Positions 1 through 9,045 of a stretch of DNA of 64,000 nucleotides are shown piece by piece. The notes beneath the pieces were generated by a model. It made no database searches and was not told the origin of the DNA. It saw only the letters and a list, made by a program, of their open reading frames with translations. The position numbers were made by a program, and so were the translations under genes. Position 1 is the stretch's first letter. Each line of letters opens with the position of its first letter. The stretch is taken from NCBI GenBank assembly GCA_016756855.1, contig JAESPD010000001.1:124001-188000 (forward strand). Direction: 5' to 3'. This stretch comes from a gamma proteobacterium endosymbiont of Lamellibrachia anaximandri (GTDB lineage: Bacteria; Pseudomonadota; Gammaproteobacteria; Chromatiales; Chromatiaceae).

Positions 1-453
1 GGCATCAACAACCATATGGGCAGCCGAATGACCAGTGACGCGGAGGCGATGCGTTGGCTGATGGCAGCGCTCCGGGATTCTGACCTCTTTTTTATCGATA
101 GTCGCACCACTGACCAGACCCAGGCGGAGACAGTGGCCAGGGAGAATCTGGTGGCCGTCACGCGGCGCAACGTCTTCCTCGACAACGAGAGGGATCCGGA
201 GGCGATCAGGATGCAGTTCCAAAATCTGATTCGTCTGGCAAAGAGAGACGGTAGTGCCGTTGGCATCGGTCATCCGCATCCGGAGACCCTGGAGATTCTG
301 GCGGAGATGATACCGCTGCTCGAACGCGAGGGGGTGCAGCTTGTGCCGGCCTCGCATCTGACAAACCAGGAGAGAAGATTATGGCACGCGTCCTCGTCCC
401 CCTCGCCCAAGGCTGTGAAGAACTCGAAGCCGCCACCATCACCGATCTACTGA
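1..453 (+). CDS. Divergent polysaccharide deacetylase (DUF610/YibQ family), 3' part
   Basis: The reading frame is open from the first base, so the 5' part of the gene lies outside the window; about 150 residues remain. The visible text includes NNHMGSR near the start, then FFIDSRTT and AVGIGHPHPETLEIL, which fit the divergent polysaccharide deacetylase (YibQ) family. These are NodB-like fold proteins of the cell envelope, often found near murein hydrolase activator (EnvC) and carboxyl-terminal protease genes. The family is recognised from memory; the exact substrate is not established. The last 73 bases overlap the following DJ-1 gene in another frame, and the extreme C-terminus (proline and serine rich) looks unconserved. 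The internal ATG at 16 is not the true start. Confidence 0.75.
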   Translation, partial: GINNHMGSRMTSDAEAMRWLMAALRDSDLFFIDSRTTDQTQAETVARENLVAVTRRNVFLDNERDPEAIRMQFQNLIRLAKRDGSAVGIGHPHPETLEILAEMIPLLEREGVQLVPASHLTNQERRLWHASSSPSPKAVKNSKPPPSPIY

Positions 454-929
454 GCCGCGCCGGGGTGGAAGTGGTGACGGCAGGCCTCGACGATCAACCG
501 GTCAAGGCCGCCAGAGGGTTGACCCTCCTGCCTGATACCACCCTCGACGCCGTTGTGGATGAGTCGTTCGATATGATCGTACTGCCCGGCGGCCTGCCCG
601 GTGCAGACTACCTGGATCAGGATCCGCGCATCCACCGTCTGCTGCAGCGCCTTGCGGGGGAGGGGGGTTACACTGCGGCAATCTGCGCCGCCCCCAAGGT
701 GCTGGCCAGCGCGGGACTGCTGGAGGGCCGTTCCGCCACCAGCTATCCCGGTGTGCTGGACGGGATGGATCTGCCGGGCGTGGATGTGGATCTGCGGCCG
801 GTGATCGCGGACGGAAAGGTAATCACCTCCCGTGGGCCGGGGACGGCAATGGACTTTTCCCTGGCGCTGATCGAAGCACTTGAAGGCAAAGCCAAGCGGG
901 ATGAGGTGGAGGCCGGTCTGGTTCGCTGA
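381..929 (+). CDS. DJ-1/YajL/PfpI family protein
   Basis: A complete 182-residue protein of the DJ-1/ThiJ/PfpI superfamily, a cytoplasmic family linked to protein and nucleotide deglycation, chaperone activity and oxidative-stress protection. The sequence starts MARVLVPLAQGCEELEA, with the conserved glutamate near residue 14 and the nucleophile-elbow cysteine at about 102 (AAICAAP), the equivalents of human DJ-1 Glu18 and Cys106. A purine-rich AGGAGAG ribosome site precedes the ATG. It overlaps the upstream deacetylase gene by 73 bases, so the two are probably co-transcribed and translationally linked. The length matches YajL. The family is secure; the cellular role cannot be read from the sequence. 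Confidence 0.9.
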   Translation: MARVLVPLAQGCEELEAATITDLLSRAGVEVVTAGLDDQPVKAARGLTLLPDTTLDAVVDESFDMIVLPGGLPGADYLDQDPRIHRLLQRLAGEGGYTAAICAAPKVLASAGLLEGRSATSYPGVLDGMDLPGVDVDLRPVIADGKVITSRGPGTAMDFSLALIEALEGKAKRDEVEAGLVR

Positions 930-972
930 TTTCACGCATGGACGAGTTTCAGATCATTCACCATGGAGCGAC

Positions 973-1060
973 GTAGGTCGGTTTAAGCGCAGCGGAACCG
1001 GCGGGACAGTGTTTCGCTTCGACCCCAAACTGCCCGATCCGCAAGCTTGATCGGGTCTAC
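973..1060. repeat. REP-like palindromic pair (copy 1)
   Basis: Two small palindromes face each other: CGGTTTAAGCGCAGCGGAACCG on the left and CCCGATC-CGCAAGCTT-GATCGGG on the right, with outer ends CGTAG and CTACG. The same core (AAGCGYAGCGGAACCGGC) recurs at 27932-28018 and 51702-51731. It lies between the DJ-1 gene and the end of the convergent dehydratase gene, a typical place for REP/BIME elements that form stem-loops in mRNA 3' ends. No REP-associated transposase is in the window. Confidence 0.75.
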
Positions 1061-1088
1061 GTTGTTTGCTGGAAAATATCAGTAGCGG

Positions 1089-3068
1089 TTATTTATTCAG
1101 ATAGATAACATCCGCCCCGTTGCTGCTGGATTGCCCGTTCGGTTGGGGGCCGTGCTCCGGTACCAGGGAGTGCAGCGCCTCGTCCAGTCGTTGGATGTCC
1201 ATGGATTTACAGGCTTCGGCAACCGTTTTCATGGTCTCATTGAGACCGTCCCAGTCCACCTTGCGGTGGCGTGCGAGAAACACCTTTTCGTGCCGGGTCT
1301 TGTCGAGCGCCTCTTTTTCGTGAAACAGCTCCTCGAACAGCTTCTCTCCAGGGCGCAGGCCAATGTACTCGATTTCGATATCCTCTCCCGGCTTTTTACC
1401 GGATAGGTGGATCATCTGTTCAGCCAGATAGCTGATCTTCACCGGTTCGCCCATGTCCAACACAAAGATCTCGCCGCCAACCCCGAGCACCACCGTCTGC
1501 ATGATCAACTGGCAGGCCTCCGGGATAGTCATGAAGTAACGTTCCATGCGGGGGTCAGTCACGGTGACCGGCCCGCCTGCGGCGATCTGCTTGCGGAAGA
1601 GGGGAATCACGCTACCCGCTGAGCCGAGCACATTTCCGAACCGGGTAGTGATAAACCGGGTGTTGGAGTGCGCGTTGAGATTTTGGCAGAAGATCTCCGC
1701 CGCGCGCTTGCTCGCGCCCATGATATTGGCCGGGTTGACCGCCTTGTCGGTAGAGACCAGTACGAAGACGCTGCTGTTGAACTGGTTTGCCGCTTCAGCC
1801 ACATTACGGGTGCCGAGCACATTATTACGCATCGCCTGACGTAGCTGGGGTTCCAGCATGGGAACGTGTTTGTAGGCGGCTGCGTGGAAGATGACATCGG
1901 GGCGGTGCCGGGTGAAAACATCGTCGACATAGGGACGGTCGGTGACGTCGCCAAGGTGGCACTCCAGTTCCAGGTCGGGAAAAGCCTTCTGCAGTTCCAT
2001 CTCGATGGAGTAGAGATTGAATTCACTCTGTTCCAGGATCACCAGCCGTGTTGGTTTTAGCCGGGCCAGTTGACGGCAGAGCTCCGAGCCGATGGAACCT
2101 CCACCGCCGGTGATCAGCACGGTTTTGTTCGACAGGGCCCGATCGATGGCGGGCCAGTCAAGCGAGACCGGTTCGCGTCCCAGCAGGTCCTCGATGGAGA
2201 CCTCACGGAGGTCGTTGATCCGCACATTGCCGGACATCAGGTCGTTGAGCTGTGGTACCGCCTGGAAGGGTATGTGGGCCTGTTCACAAAACTCGACCAC
2301 CCTGCGCATCTGAGAGGAAGTGGCCGACGGCAGGGCGAGCATGATGATGTCGATTTCGTATTGCTCGGTTAATGCCGGGATCTCATCGCAGCCACCGGCG
2401 ACGGGTATGCCGTGGATGTCCCGTCCCAGGTGTCGCGGGTTGTCGTCGGCAAATGCCATGGGCTGAAAGGCGTCGTGGCGGTTGCGCAGAATGTCTCTGG
2501 CCAGCATCTCCCCCGCCTTTCCTGCGCCAACGATGAGTACGCGCTGACCGGAAGAGAGATAGAGCTGGTTGTCCTTCAGCCAGCGGTAGAGCATTCGCGG
2601 GCCGCTGAGCAGCAGCAGCAGAAGCAGGGTGTAGATGACGGGAACGGAGCGGGGTATCTCCTCTGCCCGGGTGATCACAAAGAGCAGGGCCATGCCGATG
2701 GCGCTGCCAACCGCAACCGCTTTGAGGATTCTGAGAAGATCCGGTAGAGAGGCAAAACGCCAGATTCCCCGGTAGAGTCCGAAAGCGATAAATGCGCCAA
2801 GTTGTACCGGAAGTATGATCAGCAGGGCCTTTAAGCCCTCATCGAAAAATTCAACCGGCAGCAGGTCAAGGTTGTACCTCAGCCAGAATGCAAGGGTCCA
2901 GGCGATGGGCACCATCAGAGTGTCATGAATCAGAGCCGTGCCCTGGGACTGGAATCGAGCAGGAATGATGTTTTTTCGCATGTCCTTGTCTGGCGCTTCT
3001 CTTTGTAGAAGAGTGATTCTATCATGGTCGGTTTCGCGACCCCTATCTGGAGCATTTGAACGAATCAT
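1089..3068 (-). CDS. Membrane NDP-sugar 4,6-dehydratase, WbpM/FlaA1/CapD family
   Basis: A 659-residue inner-membrane protein matching WbpM-type dehydratases (about 660 aa). The N-terminus has four hydrophobic segments (about residues 50-165), followed by a CoA-binding-like domain (RVLIVGAGKAGEML) and a C-terminal extended SDR domain with the NAD motif TGGGGSIGSE. The catalytic region reads VSTDKAVNPANIMGASK, with Met where most SDRs have Tyr, as is usual in this family. Members convert UDP-GlcNAc to the 4-keto-6-deoxy sugar, the entry to QuiNAc, FucNAc and bacillosamine-type sugars. The first ATG (3068) overlaps the start codon of the divergent ligase gene; a later Met at 2981 (MRKNIIPAR) is an equally reasonable start. 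Family certain, substrate inferred. Confidence 0.92.
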   Translation of the reverse strand: MIRSNAPDRGRETDHDRITLLQREAPDKDMRKNIIPARFQSQGTALIHDTLMVPIAWTLAFWLRYNLDLLPVEFFDEGLKALLIILPVQLGAFIAFGLYRGIWRFASLPDLLRILKAVAVGSAIGMALLFVITRAEEIPRSVPVIYTLLLLLLLSGPRMLYRWLKDNQLYLSSGQRVLIVGAGKAGEMLARDILRNRHDAFQPMAFADDNPRHLGRDIHGIPVAGGCDEIPALTEQYEIDIIMLALPSATSSQMRRVVEFCEQAHIPFQAVPQLNDLMSGNVRINDLREVSIEDLLGREPVSLDWPAIDRALSNKTVLITGGGGSIGSELCRQLARLKPTRLVILEQSEFNLYSIEMELQKAFPDLELECHLGDVTDRPYVDDVFTRHRPDVIFHAAAYKHVPMLEPQLRQAMRNNVLGTRNVAEAANQFNSSVFVLVSTDKAVNPANIMGASKRAAEIFCQNLNAHSNTRFITTRFGNVLGSAGSVIPLFRKQIAAGGPVTVTDPRMERYFMTIPEACQLIMQTVVLGVGGEIFVLDMGEPVKISYLAEQMIHLSGKKPGEDIEIEYIGLRPGEKLFEELFHEKEALDKTRHEKVFLARHRKVDWDGLNETMKTVAEACKSMDIQRLDEALHSLVPEHGPQPNGQSSSNGADVIYLNK

Positions 3069-4281
3069 GATGACTTGGCGTCAATGGCAGCAGCGGTTTG
3101 ATCTGGCTGCCCGGGGCATGGCGGTGTTCGCCGCTTTTAGCGTGCCGATGCCGACCGCATGGCTCACAGTCGCGATGGGCCTGCTTCTGATTTTCTGGCT
3201 GCTGGGTGGCGGCTACAGCAACAAATGGCGGAGGATGCGGGAAAATCCACTGACTCGCTGGTCGCTTCTTCTGCTGCTGGCATTTGCTCTGGGGCTGCTC
3301 TACAGCAGTGCCGGGATGGATGAGGCGTTGGACAAATCGGGCAAGTATCTCAAGCTGCTCTATATCCCCCTGTTGATTTCGCTGCTCGACAGCCGCCTTT
3401 GGCAAAAGCGTGCGGCCAACGGCTTTCTGTTGGCGATGCTGCTTACCCTGGTCGCCTCTTGGGGCATGTATGCTGATCTGATTCCCCAGGCGACAAAGCT
3501 GTTCCCGAATACAGTGTTCAGAGGGCGCATTGCACAGAATTTCTTTATGGCCTTCACCGCCTACCTGCTGTTTGATCGATTTATGCGGGATAGTGGTCGT
3601 TGGCGCTGGTTTTGGGGTTTGTTGTTTGGTCTGGCACTGATCAATGTGTTGGTGTTGGTTGGGGGGCGCACTGGCCAACTGGTTCTGCTGGTGCTGGTTC
3701 TGCTGGCCGCCGTGCAGTATCTGAACTGGCGAGGCCTGCTTGCTGGAGGGCTGGTCATTGTGTTGATCACTCTGCTCTCCTACCAGTTCTCGGAGAACTT
3801 CAGTAATCGGGTCGATCTGACCCTGCAGCGTTTGGGCGCGTTCAGTGAAGATTCCCGAGATCATGATCAGGTGGGTAATCGCCTGGAGATGTATGGCAAC
3901 TCACTGGAGCTGATTGGCCGTCATCTGCTGATCGGTACGGGCAGTGGCAGTTTTTCGGTTGAGTATGCCGAACTGGCACGGCAAAAGGGGTTGGAGTTGT
4001 TGTCCGACAATCCCCACAACGAGTATCTGAATATCACGGTGCAGCTGGGGCTGGTGGGTCTGCTGCTCTTCCTGCTGCTGCTTTACAATCACTGGCGCCT
4101 CTCCGCGCAGGTTGATCCGCTCTTCCGTGGATCCTCCCAGGCCCTGCTGGTGGCGATGGCTGCGGGCTGTCTCTTCAACTCCTTCCTGATGGACAGGGGG
4201 GAAGGCAGCTTCTATGTCGTTCTGACGGCGGTCTATCTGGCTGGCCTCAGCCACGCCCGTCTGCGGGAGAGGGAAGGTTGA
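3067..4281 (+). CDS. O-antigen ligase / polymerase (Wzy_C, WaaL-like) membrane protein
   Basis: About 404 residues with ten or more predicted membrane spans. The key motif SDNPHNEYLNITVQLG, in a periplasmic loop near the C-terminus, is the hallmark of the Wzy_C/O-antigen ligase superfamily (conserved HN pair and following Leu). Such proteins move polymer from undecaprenyl pyrophosphate to lipid A core, polymerise repeats, or glycosylate pilin (PglL). The reading frame extends upstream to 2938, but that part is hydrophilic and overlaps the divergent dehydratase gene, so I chose the MMTWRQ start at 3067. It is followed 27 bases later by a glycosyltransferase gene on the same strand. Ligase versus polymerase cannot be decided from sequence alone. 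Confidence 0.85.
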   Translation: MMTWRQWQQRFDLAARGMAVFAAFSVPMPTAWLTVAMGLLLIFWLLGGGYSNKWRRMRENPLTRWSLLLLLAFALGLLYSSAGMDEALDKSGKYLKLLYIPLLISLLDSRLWQKRAANGFLLAMLLTLVASWGMYADLIPQATKLFPNTVFRGRIAQNFFMAFTAYLLFDRFMRDSGRWRWFWGLLFGLALINVLVLVGGRTGQLVLLVLVLLAAVQYLNWRGLLAGGLVIVLITLLSYQFSENFSNRVDLTLQRLGAFSEDSRDHDQVGNRLEMYGNSLELIGRHLLIGTGSGSFSVEYAELARQKGLELLSDNPHNEYLNITVQLGLVGLLLFLLLLYNHWRLSAQVDPLFRGSSQALLVAMAAGCLFNSFLMDRGEGSFYVVLTAVYLAGLSHARLREREG

Positions 4282-4308
4282 CGACTACTCGCTGGATGTG
4301 TAATCCAG

Positions 4309-5379
4309 ATGTCTAGACTCTTCGTTGCAGTCTCTGCCCACGGTTATGGACATCTCGCACAGATTGCGCCGGTGATCAACGGATTGCGCCGCGATCTACC
4401 CGGGCTTCAGGTAGTGATTCAGGGCGATCTGTCGGCGGAATTTATCTGCAGCAGAATAGATGGTCCCTTCGAACTGCTGGCCGAGGCCTGTGATGTGGGC
4501 ATGGTGATGGAAAATCCATTGACCGCCGACTGGCTGGCCACCCATGAGGCCTATCGGCTTTTTCATCGGGATTCCGCGGCAAGACTGAAGCGGCAACGGG
4601 CCTTGCTGGAGTCGGCGGCGCCGGATCTTCTGCTCGCCGATGTACCCTGGTTACCTCTGGTTGCGGCAAAGGATCTGGGCATCCCTGCGGTGGGACTCTG
4701 CTCACTGACCTGGTTTGATATCCTTCATGAAGGCCCAATGACGGCTCTCCCCCTGGAAGATTGCCTGCGGGATATGAAGCGGGCCTATCAGCAGGCTGAT
4801 CTGTTTTTGCGGCCAGCGCCTTCGATGCCGATGGCGTGGCTGCCCAATAGTCATCCGATCGGCCCCTTGGCAATCAAGGGCAAGCCGTGCCGAGAAGAAA
4901 TTATGGTGCATCTTGCTCTACCCAGCGAGAGTCGTATCGGCCTTTTGCAGTTTGGGGGCGTGAGCGGAGTAGTCGCTGCCGACGCGCTCCCTCTGCTTGA
5001 AGGGCTGGTCTGGCTGGTGCCCGAGGCTATTGAGGCCGAACGTTGCGATTTTTTTACCGTTCCCGAGGGGATAGCATTCATCGACCTGATGGCATCCTGC
5101 GACCTGATGATCACCAAGCCGGGTTACAACAGCTTTACCGAGGCGGCGGCGAATGGTTTACCACTGCTCTCGGCGGCGAGAAATGAGTGGCCGGAGAGCC
5201 GCTGGCTGGTTGACTGGGTGGCTGAACGGATTCCATTCAGGCAATTGACCCAGGCTGAGTGGCGGCCGGAACCACTGAAATCGGCGATTGAGTTGATGCT
5301 GGAGGCATCAAGACCAGAGCCCACTCCTGCTACGGGAGTGGAGGATGCGCTTGCGCTGTTGCGGCCCTGGTTCAGCTAA
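4309..5379 (+). CDS. GT-B fold glycosyltransferase (GT1/GT28-like)
   Basis: A soluble 356-residue protein with two Rossmann-like halves. The N-terminus VAVSAHGYGHLAQIAPVI resembles the acceptor domain of MurG/UGT-like enzymes (glycine-histidine loop), and the C-terminal stretch ITKPGYNSFTEAAANGLP resembles the nucleotide-sugar binding region of GT1/GT28 enzymes and of the glycosyltransferase-like domain of L-arabinokinase. Nothing reveals donor or acceptor. It lies between the ligase and the first aminotransferase on the same strand and is probably part of that transcription unit, acting on the cytoplasmic face of the membrane. Confidence 0.75.
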   Translation: MSRLFVAVSAHGYGHLAQIAPVINGLRRDLPGLQVVIQGDLSAEFICSRIDGPFELLAEACDVGMVMENPLTADWLATHEAYRLFHRDSAARLKRQRALLESAAPDLLLADVPWLPLVAAKDLGIPAVGLCSLTWFDILHEGPMTALPLEDCLRDMKRAYQQADLFLRPAPSMPMAWLPNSHPIGPLAIKGKPCREEIMVHLALPSESRIGLLQFGGVSGVVAADALPLLEGLVWLVPEAIEAERCDFFTVPEGIAFIDLMASCDLMITKPGYNSFTEAAANGLPLLSAARNEWPESRWLVDWVAERIPFRQLTQAEWRPEPLKSAIELMLEASRPEPTPATGVEDALALLRPWFS

Positions 5380-5467
5380 TGGGTTTTGCGAGAAATGACA
5401 ATCAGCCTGCGCTTGCATAAGATGGCGCCATTTTTTCGCACCCACCCCAGTAACAGGTTTTGATTGG

Positions 5468-6640
5468 ATGAACAGAGACGATTTCCTGCCTTTTGCTCTG
5501 CCCAGCGTCAGCGAAGATGAGATAAAGGAGGTGGTGGACACCCTGCGTTCCGGCTGGTGGACCACGGGCGCCAAGGCGAAAAGATTCGAGGCCGATTTCG
5601 CAACATTTGTCGGTGCCCGCCACGCCATCGCGGTCAACTCAGCTACGGCCGGTCTGCACCTGGCTCTGGAGGCGATCGGCATAGGTCCGGGGGATAAGGT
5701 GATTACCACCACCTTTACCTTTACCGCTACGGCCGAAGTGATCCGCTACCTGGGGGCTGATCCGCTGCTCGTCGATATCGATCCACAGACCCTCAATATC
5801 TCGGTGGATCAGGTGGAAGATGCCTTGAAAAACCACCCGGAGGTAAAGGCGATAATGCCGGTCCACTTTGCCGGTCAGGCCTGCGAGATGGATGAACTGC
5901 TGGCGCTGGCTGAACAGTATGGCGTCAGGCTGGTTGAGGATGCAGCCCATGCACTGCCGGCGACCTACAAAGGCCGCAATATCGGTACCCTGGGGGATGC
6001 CACGGTCTATAGTTTCTACGTGACCAAGACCATAGCCACCGGTGAAGGCGGCATGGTGGTGACCGACGACGATGCCATCGCCGAGCGGGTGCGGGTGATG
6101 CGCCTGCACGGTATCAGCAGGGATGTCTTCGACCGCTATACCTCAGATAAACCCGCTTGGTATTACGAAGTGATTGCGCCCGGTTATAAATACAATATGA
6201 CCGATATCGCTGCCTCTTTGGGGTTGCATCAGCTGAAGCGGGCCGAGGCATTCCGTCAGCGGCGTGAACTGATGGCACAGCGTTACGATGTTGCCTTTGT
6301 CGATCTGCCGGTGCGGCTGCCTTTCGTCAAACGTCCCGATGATCTCCACGCCTGGCACCTCTATGTGCTGCGTCTGCAGACGGGGGAGCTGACCATCGAC
6401 CGCAACCGATTTATCGAACTGATGGCCGAGCGGGGCATAGGCACCAGCGTGCATTTTATCCCGCTCCATCGCCACCCCTATTGGCGCGATACTTACCAGC
6501 TAGATGCCGCCAACTTTCCCGTTGCTGAACAGGTCTTCGCTGAATGTGTCAGCCTGCCGCTATTCCCGGCCATGAGTGATGCGGACCAGCATCGGGTGAT
6601 CGAGGCGGCAACGGCCATTCTGCTGGACGCCTGCCGGTGA
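5468..6640 (+). CDS. DegT/DnrJ/EryC1/StrS-family sugar aminotransferase
   Basis: A 390-residue fold-type I PLP enzyme. It shows the phosphate-binding [11 protein letters not shown], the LVEDAAHA aspartate motif (about residues 155-161), the Schiff-base lysine at about 187 in [15 protein letters not shown], and [13 protein letters not shown] near residue 235. Such enzymes aminate keto-deoxy NDP-sugars. It overlaps the next gene (PglC-like transferase) by four bases (GTGA), and the WbpM-type dehydratase is 2.4 kb away, so a likely substrate is UDP-4-keto-6-deoxy-GlcNAc, as in the PglF-PglE-PglC set. That substrate is inference; ArnB- or PseC-like roles are possible. The start follows an 88-base gap after the glycosyltransferase. 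Confidence 0.88.
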   Translation: MNRDDFLPFALPSVSEDEIKEVVDTLRSGWWTTGAKAKRFEADFATFVGARHAIAVNSATAGLHLALEAIGIGPGDKVITTTFTFTATAEVIRYLGADPLLVDIDPQTLNISVDQVEDALKNHPEVKAIMPVHFAGQACEMDELLALAEQYGVRLVEDAAHALPATYKGRNIGTLGDATVYSFYVTKTIATGEGGMVVTDDDAIAERVRVMRLHGISRDVFDRYTSDKPAWYYEVIAPGYKYNMTDIAASLGLHQLKRAEAFRQRRELMAQRYDVAFVDLPVRLPFVKRPDDLHAWHLYVLRLQTGELTIDRNRFIELMAERGIGTSVHFIPLHRHPYWRDTYQLDAANFPVAEQVFAECVSLPLFPAMSDADQHRVIEAATAILLDACR

Positions 6641-7236
6641 TCGCCAAGCGTCTCTTCGATCTGCTACTGACTCTGCCGGGGTTGTTGTTGCTGCTGCCGT
6701 TGATGGCAGTGATCGCACTTTGGGTGCGGCTCGATAGTCCAGGGCCGGTGCTGTTTCGCCAGCAGCGGGCGGGTCGTGATGGTGTCTCCTTCGCACTGCT
6801 GAAATTTCGCAGTATGCGAGTCGATGCCGAGAAGCTGGGACCGAAGGTGACAGTGGGGGCCGACCCGCGCATCACCCGCAGCGGGCAGTTTTTGCGCAAG
6901 TCGAAGCTGGATGAACTGCCCCAGCTCTTCAACGTGGTGATGGGGCAGATGAGTCTGGTGGGGCCGCGTCCAGAGGTGCCGGAGTATGTGGCCCACTACC
7001 CGGCAGAGATCCACGATAAGGTGTTCTCGGTGCCCCCGGGTATTACCGATCTTGCGTCCATCGAGTTCCGCAATGAGAACGCTATGCTGGAGGGGGCAGA
7101 CGATCCGGTTGCCACCTACCTCAACGAGATTATGCCGATCAAGCTCGACTACTATGTCTCTTACGTGGAGCAGCGCAGCTTATGGCTCGACCTGAAGATT
7201 ATCTTCAGAACCTTCTGGGCGGTCGTTTCACATTGA
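6637..7236 (+). CDS. Undecaprenyl-phosphate sugar-1-phosphate transferase (PglC-like)
   Basis: A 199-residue bacterial sugar transferase: one N-terminal hydrophobic re-entrant segment (residues 8-30), then KFRSMR (56-61), the catalytic Asp-Glu pair at about 92-93 in KLDELPQL, and GPRPE. Length and motifs match minimal monotopic phosphoglycosyl transferases such as C. jejuni PglC. The enzyme starts repeat-unit assembly by moving a sugar-1-phosphate from a UDP-sugar to undecaprenyl phosphate. It starts with GTG overlapping the aminotransferase stop (GTGA), which implies translational coupling and suggests that its substrate is the amino sugar made by that neighbour. It converges with the minus-strand aminotransferase gene downstream. 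Confidence 0.9.
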   Translation: MIAKRLFDLLLTLPGLLLLLPLMAVIALWVRLDSPGPVLFRQQRAGRDGVSFALLKFRSMRVDAEKLGPKVTVGADPRITRSGQFLRKSKLDELPQLFNVVMGQMSLVGPRPEVPEYVAHYPAEIHDKVFSVPPGITDLASIEFRNENAMLEGADDPVATYLNEIMPIKLDYYVSYVEQRSLWLDLKIIFRTFWAVVSH

Positions 7237-7279
7237 TGGATTGTTGGGGATCCTGGGTCACTCCGATCCCTTGTGATAA

Positions 7280-8425
7280 TCACCCGCTGGTTGGGTACGT
7301 TTTGACTGCCTCTATCACCCGCTTTTGGCTGGCCTCATCCATATCGGTATAGAAAGGCAGGCGCACCAGCTGGTCGGCCACATCACGGGTAACCGGGCAG
7401 CCGAGGGGCGCACGTCCTTCGGCCTGTCCCATATCCGAGTCGTGCAGCGGCAGATAGTGGAAGACGGCGGAGATCTGCTGCGCCTTGAGATGCTGGATGA
7501 AGGCGCTGCGTGCTTCCAGCGACGGCATCAGCAGGTAGAACATGTGGTAGGCCTGCTCGCAATGGGCGGGGATGGTGGGCATGCCGGTCCGCCGGTCTGT
7601 AGCCCAGCCGGTCAGCCCTTCACGGTAGTTTTCCCAGACCTGCTTGCGGCGGGCCTGAATCGAATCGACGTGGGAGAGCTGGCCGAAGAGGAAGGCGCTC
7701 AGAATGTCGGAGATGACATAGCTCGATCCCCTGTCCACCCAAGTATATTTATCGATCTGGCCACGGAAGAAACGCGCCCGGTTGGTGCCTTTTTCACGGA
7801 TGATCTCAGCCCGCTCGATATAGGTCGGATCGTTGATGATCAAGGCGCCACCCTCGCCGCAGGTGATGTTCTTGGTCTCATGGAAGCTCTGGGTCGCCAT
7901 GTGACCGATGGTGCCCAGATGACGCCCCTTGTATTTGGCGTAGAGACCGTGGGCGTTGTCCTCGATGACGATCAGGTTATGGGCCTTGGCGATGGCCATG
8001 ATCTCATCCATCTCGCAGCCGACACCGGCGTAGTGAACCGGCACGATGGCGCGGGTGTTGTCGGTAATCAGTGCCTCCAGTTTGGTCTCGTCCATGTTCA
8101 GGGTATCGGGACGGATGTCGGCAAACACGGGGATTGCGCCATGCATCAGGAAGGCCAGTGCGGTGGAGACGAAGGTATAGGAGGGTACGATTACCTCGTC
8201 GCCCGGCTGCAGGTCGAGCAGGATAGCGGCGATCTCCAGCGCATGGGTGCAGGAGGTGGTCAGCAGTACCTTCTCGGTATCGATCAACTGCAGCTCCAGC
8301 ATCGCCTGGACCCGCTTGGTGAATGGGCCGTCTCCAGCCACCCAGCCGTTTTCAAAGGCCTCGGCGATCAGGTCGGTTTCGTTGCCGGCCCAGGCCGGGC
8401 GGTTGAAAGGGATGGGGTTATTCAT
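7280..8425 (-). CDS. wecE: dTDP-4-amino-4,6-dideoxygalactose transaminase-like (WecE/RffA)
   Basis: A 381-residue DegT-family aminotransferase whose N-terminus (IPFNRPAWAGNETDLI, then GWVAGDGPFTKR) closely follows E. coli WecE (RffA), which makes dTDP-Fuc4N from dTDP-4-keto-6-deoxyglucose. The Schiff-base lysine is at about 185 (SFHETKNITCGEGGA). The frame opens at 8440, but the ATG at 8425 overlaps the upstream methyltransferase stop as ATGA, so I use it. No RmlA or RmlB is in the window; the dTDP-sugar must come from elsewhere in the genome. The product is a good candidate substrate for the acyltransferase at 11053. Family firm, exact sugar inferred. Confidence 0.85.
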   Translation of the reverse strand: MNNPIPFNRPAWAGNETDLIAEAFENGWVAGDGPFTKRVQAMLELQLIDTEKVLLTTSCTHALEIAAILLDLQPGDEVIVPSYTFVSTALAFLMHGAIPVFADIRPDTLNMDETKLEALITDNTRAIVPVHYAGVGCEMDEIMAIAKAHNLIVIEDNAHGLYAKYKGRHLGTIGHMATQSFHETKNITCGEGGALIINDPTYIERAEIIREKGTNRARFFRGQIDKYTWVDRGSSYVISDILSAFLFGQLSHVDSIQARRKQVWENYREGLTGWATDRRTGMPTIPAHCEQAYHMFYLLMPSLEARSAFIQHLKAQQISAVFHYLPLHDSDMGQAEGRAPLGCPVTRDVADQLVRLPFYTDMDEASQKRVIEAVKTYPTSG

Positions 8426-9045
8426 AATGGTCCAGTGCACTGCAGAATGGCGTGACTGTATGGGATACGCAGCAGGTCAGTTCGCACCACAAGATCGACC
8501 TGTTTGAAATGTTTCATTGCCAGTTGTCGATAGGCTTCGGGTTTACGAACATTCTGGCCCCGGTCCCTGGATATGACCCAATTGGCCAGCGGGTTACCGC
8601 CATCAAGGTAGCAGGGGTCGAGGGTGACTAAGCGGGTCTCGGGTTTTGCCACCGAGGCGATGTTGGCAAACAGATCCTGGACCTCATCGTCTGAGAGGTG
8701 GTGCAGCAGCCCTTTGGCAACGACTATGTCAGGTTTTCCCAGTGCCGCGTAGTCCAGACCGGCGACATCGGCGCAGACAAAATGGCCCGTATCTCCATGT
8801 TCGTTTCGGGCGGCGGTGATGTAGTCGCTGGAGAGGTCCATGCCCACGTAGTTCACCCCATCCGGTAGATAGTTGAGCAGATTTCCCGTGCCGCAACCGA
8901 CATCCAGCAGCCGGTTGCCAGCCGTCGCCCGAATAAACTGATCAACAAAGATATGGCGGTTCTTTTTGCCCAGCAGATCCTGCAGCCACTGGTAGACGCT
9001 GGCATGGGAGAGAATGGCGCGGATTCCACTGGTTTCTTGAGTCAT
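8422..9045 (-). CDS. Class I SAM-dependent methyltransferase
   Basis: A 207-residue Rossmann methyltransferase. Motif I is LLDVGCGTGNLLNYL (about residues 48-62), followed by VGMDLSSDYI (acidic ribose-binding residue) and VVAKGLLHHLSDDE. It belongs to the small-molecule or sugar methyltransferase group; the target is not evident. It is coupled at both ends: ATGA overlap with the upstream AglD-type membrane protein gene (9042-9045) and with the downstream WecE-like gene (8422-8425), so three genes form a tight minus-strand operon. Methylation of a sugar or lipid-linked intermediate is inference from context. Confidence 0.85.
   Translation of the reverse strand: MTQETSGIRAILSHASVYQWLQDLLGKKNRHIFVDQFIRATAGNRLLDVGCGTGNLLNYLPDGVNYVGMDLSSDYITAARNEHGDTGHFVCADVAGLDYAALGKPDIVVAKGLLHHLSDDEVQDLFANIASVAKPETRLVTLDPCYLDGGNPLANWVISRDRGQNVRKPEAYRQLAMKHFKQVDLVVRTDLLRIPYSHAILQCTGPL

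Noticed and set aside
7237-7279. GGGATC...GATCCC inverted repeat between convergent genes
   Set aside because: Only six pairs with no U-tract; too weak to call a bidirectional terminator.
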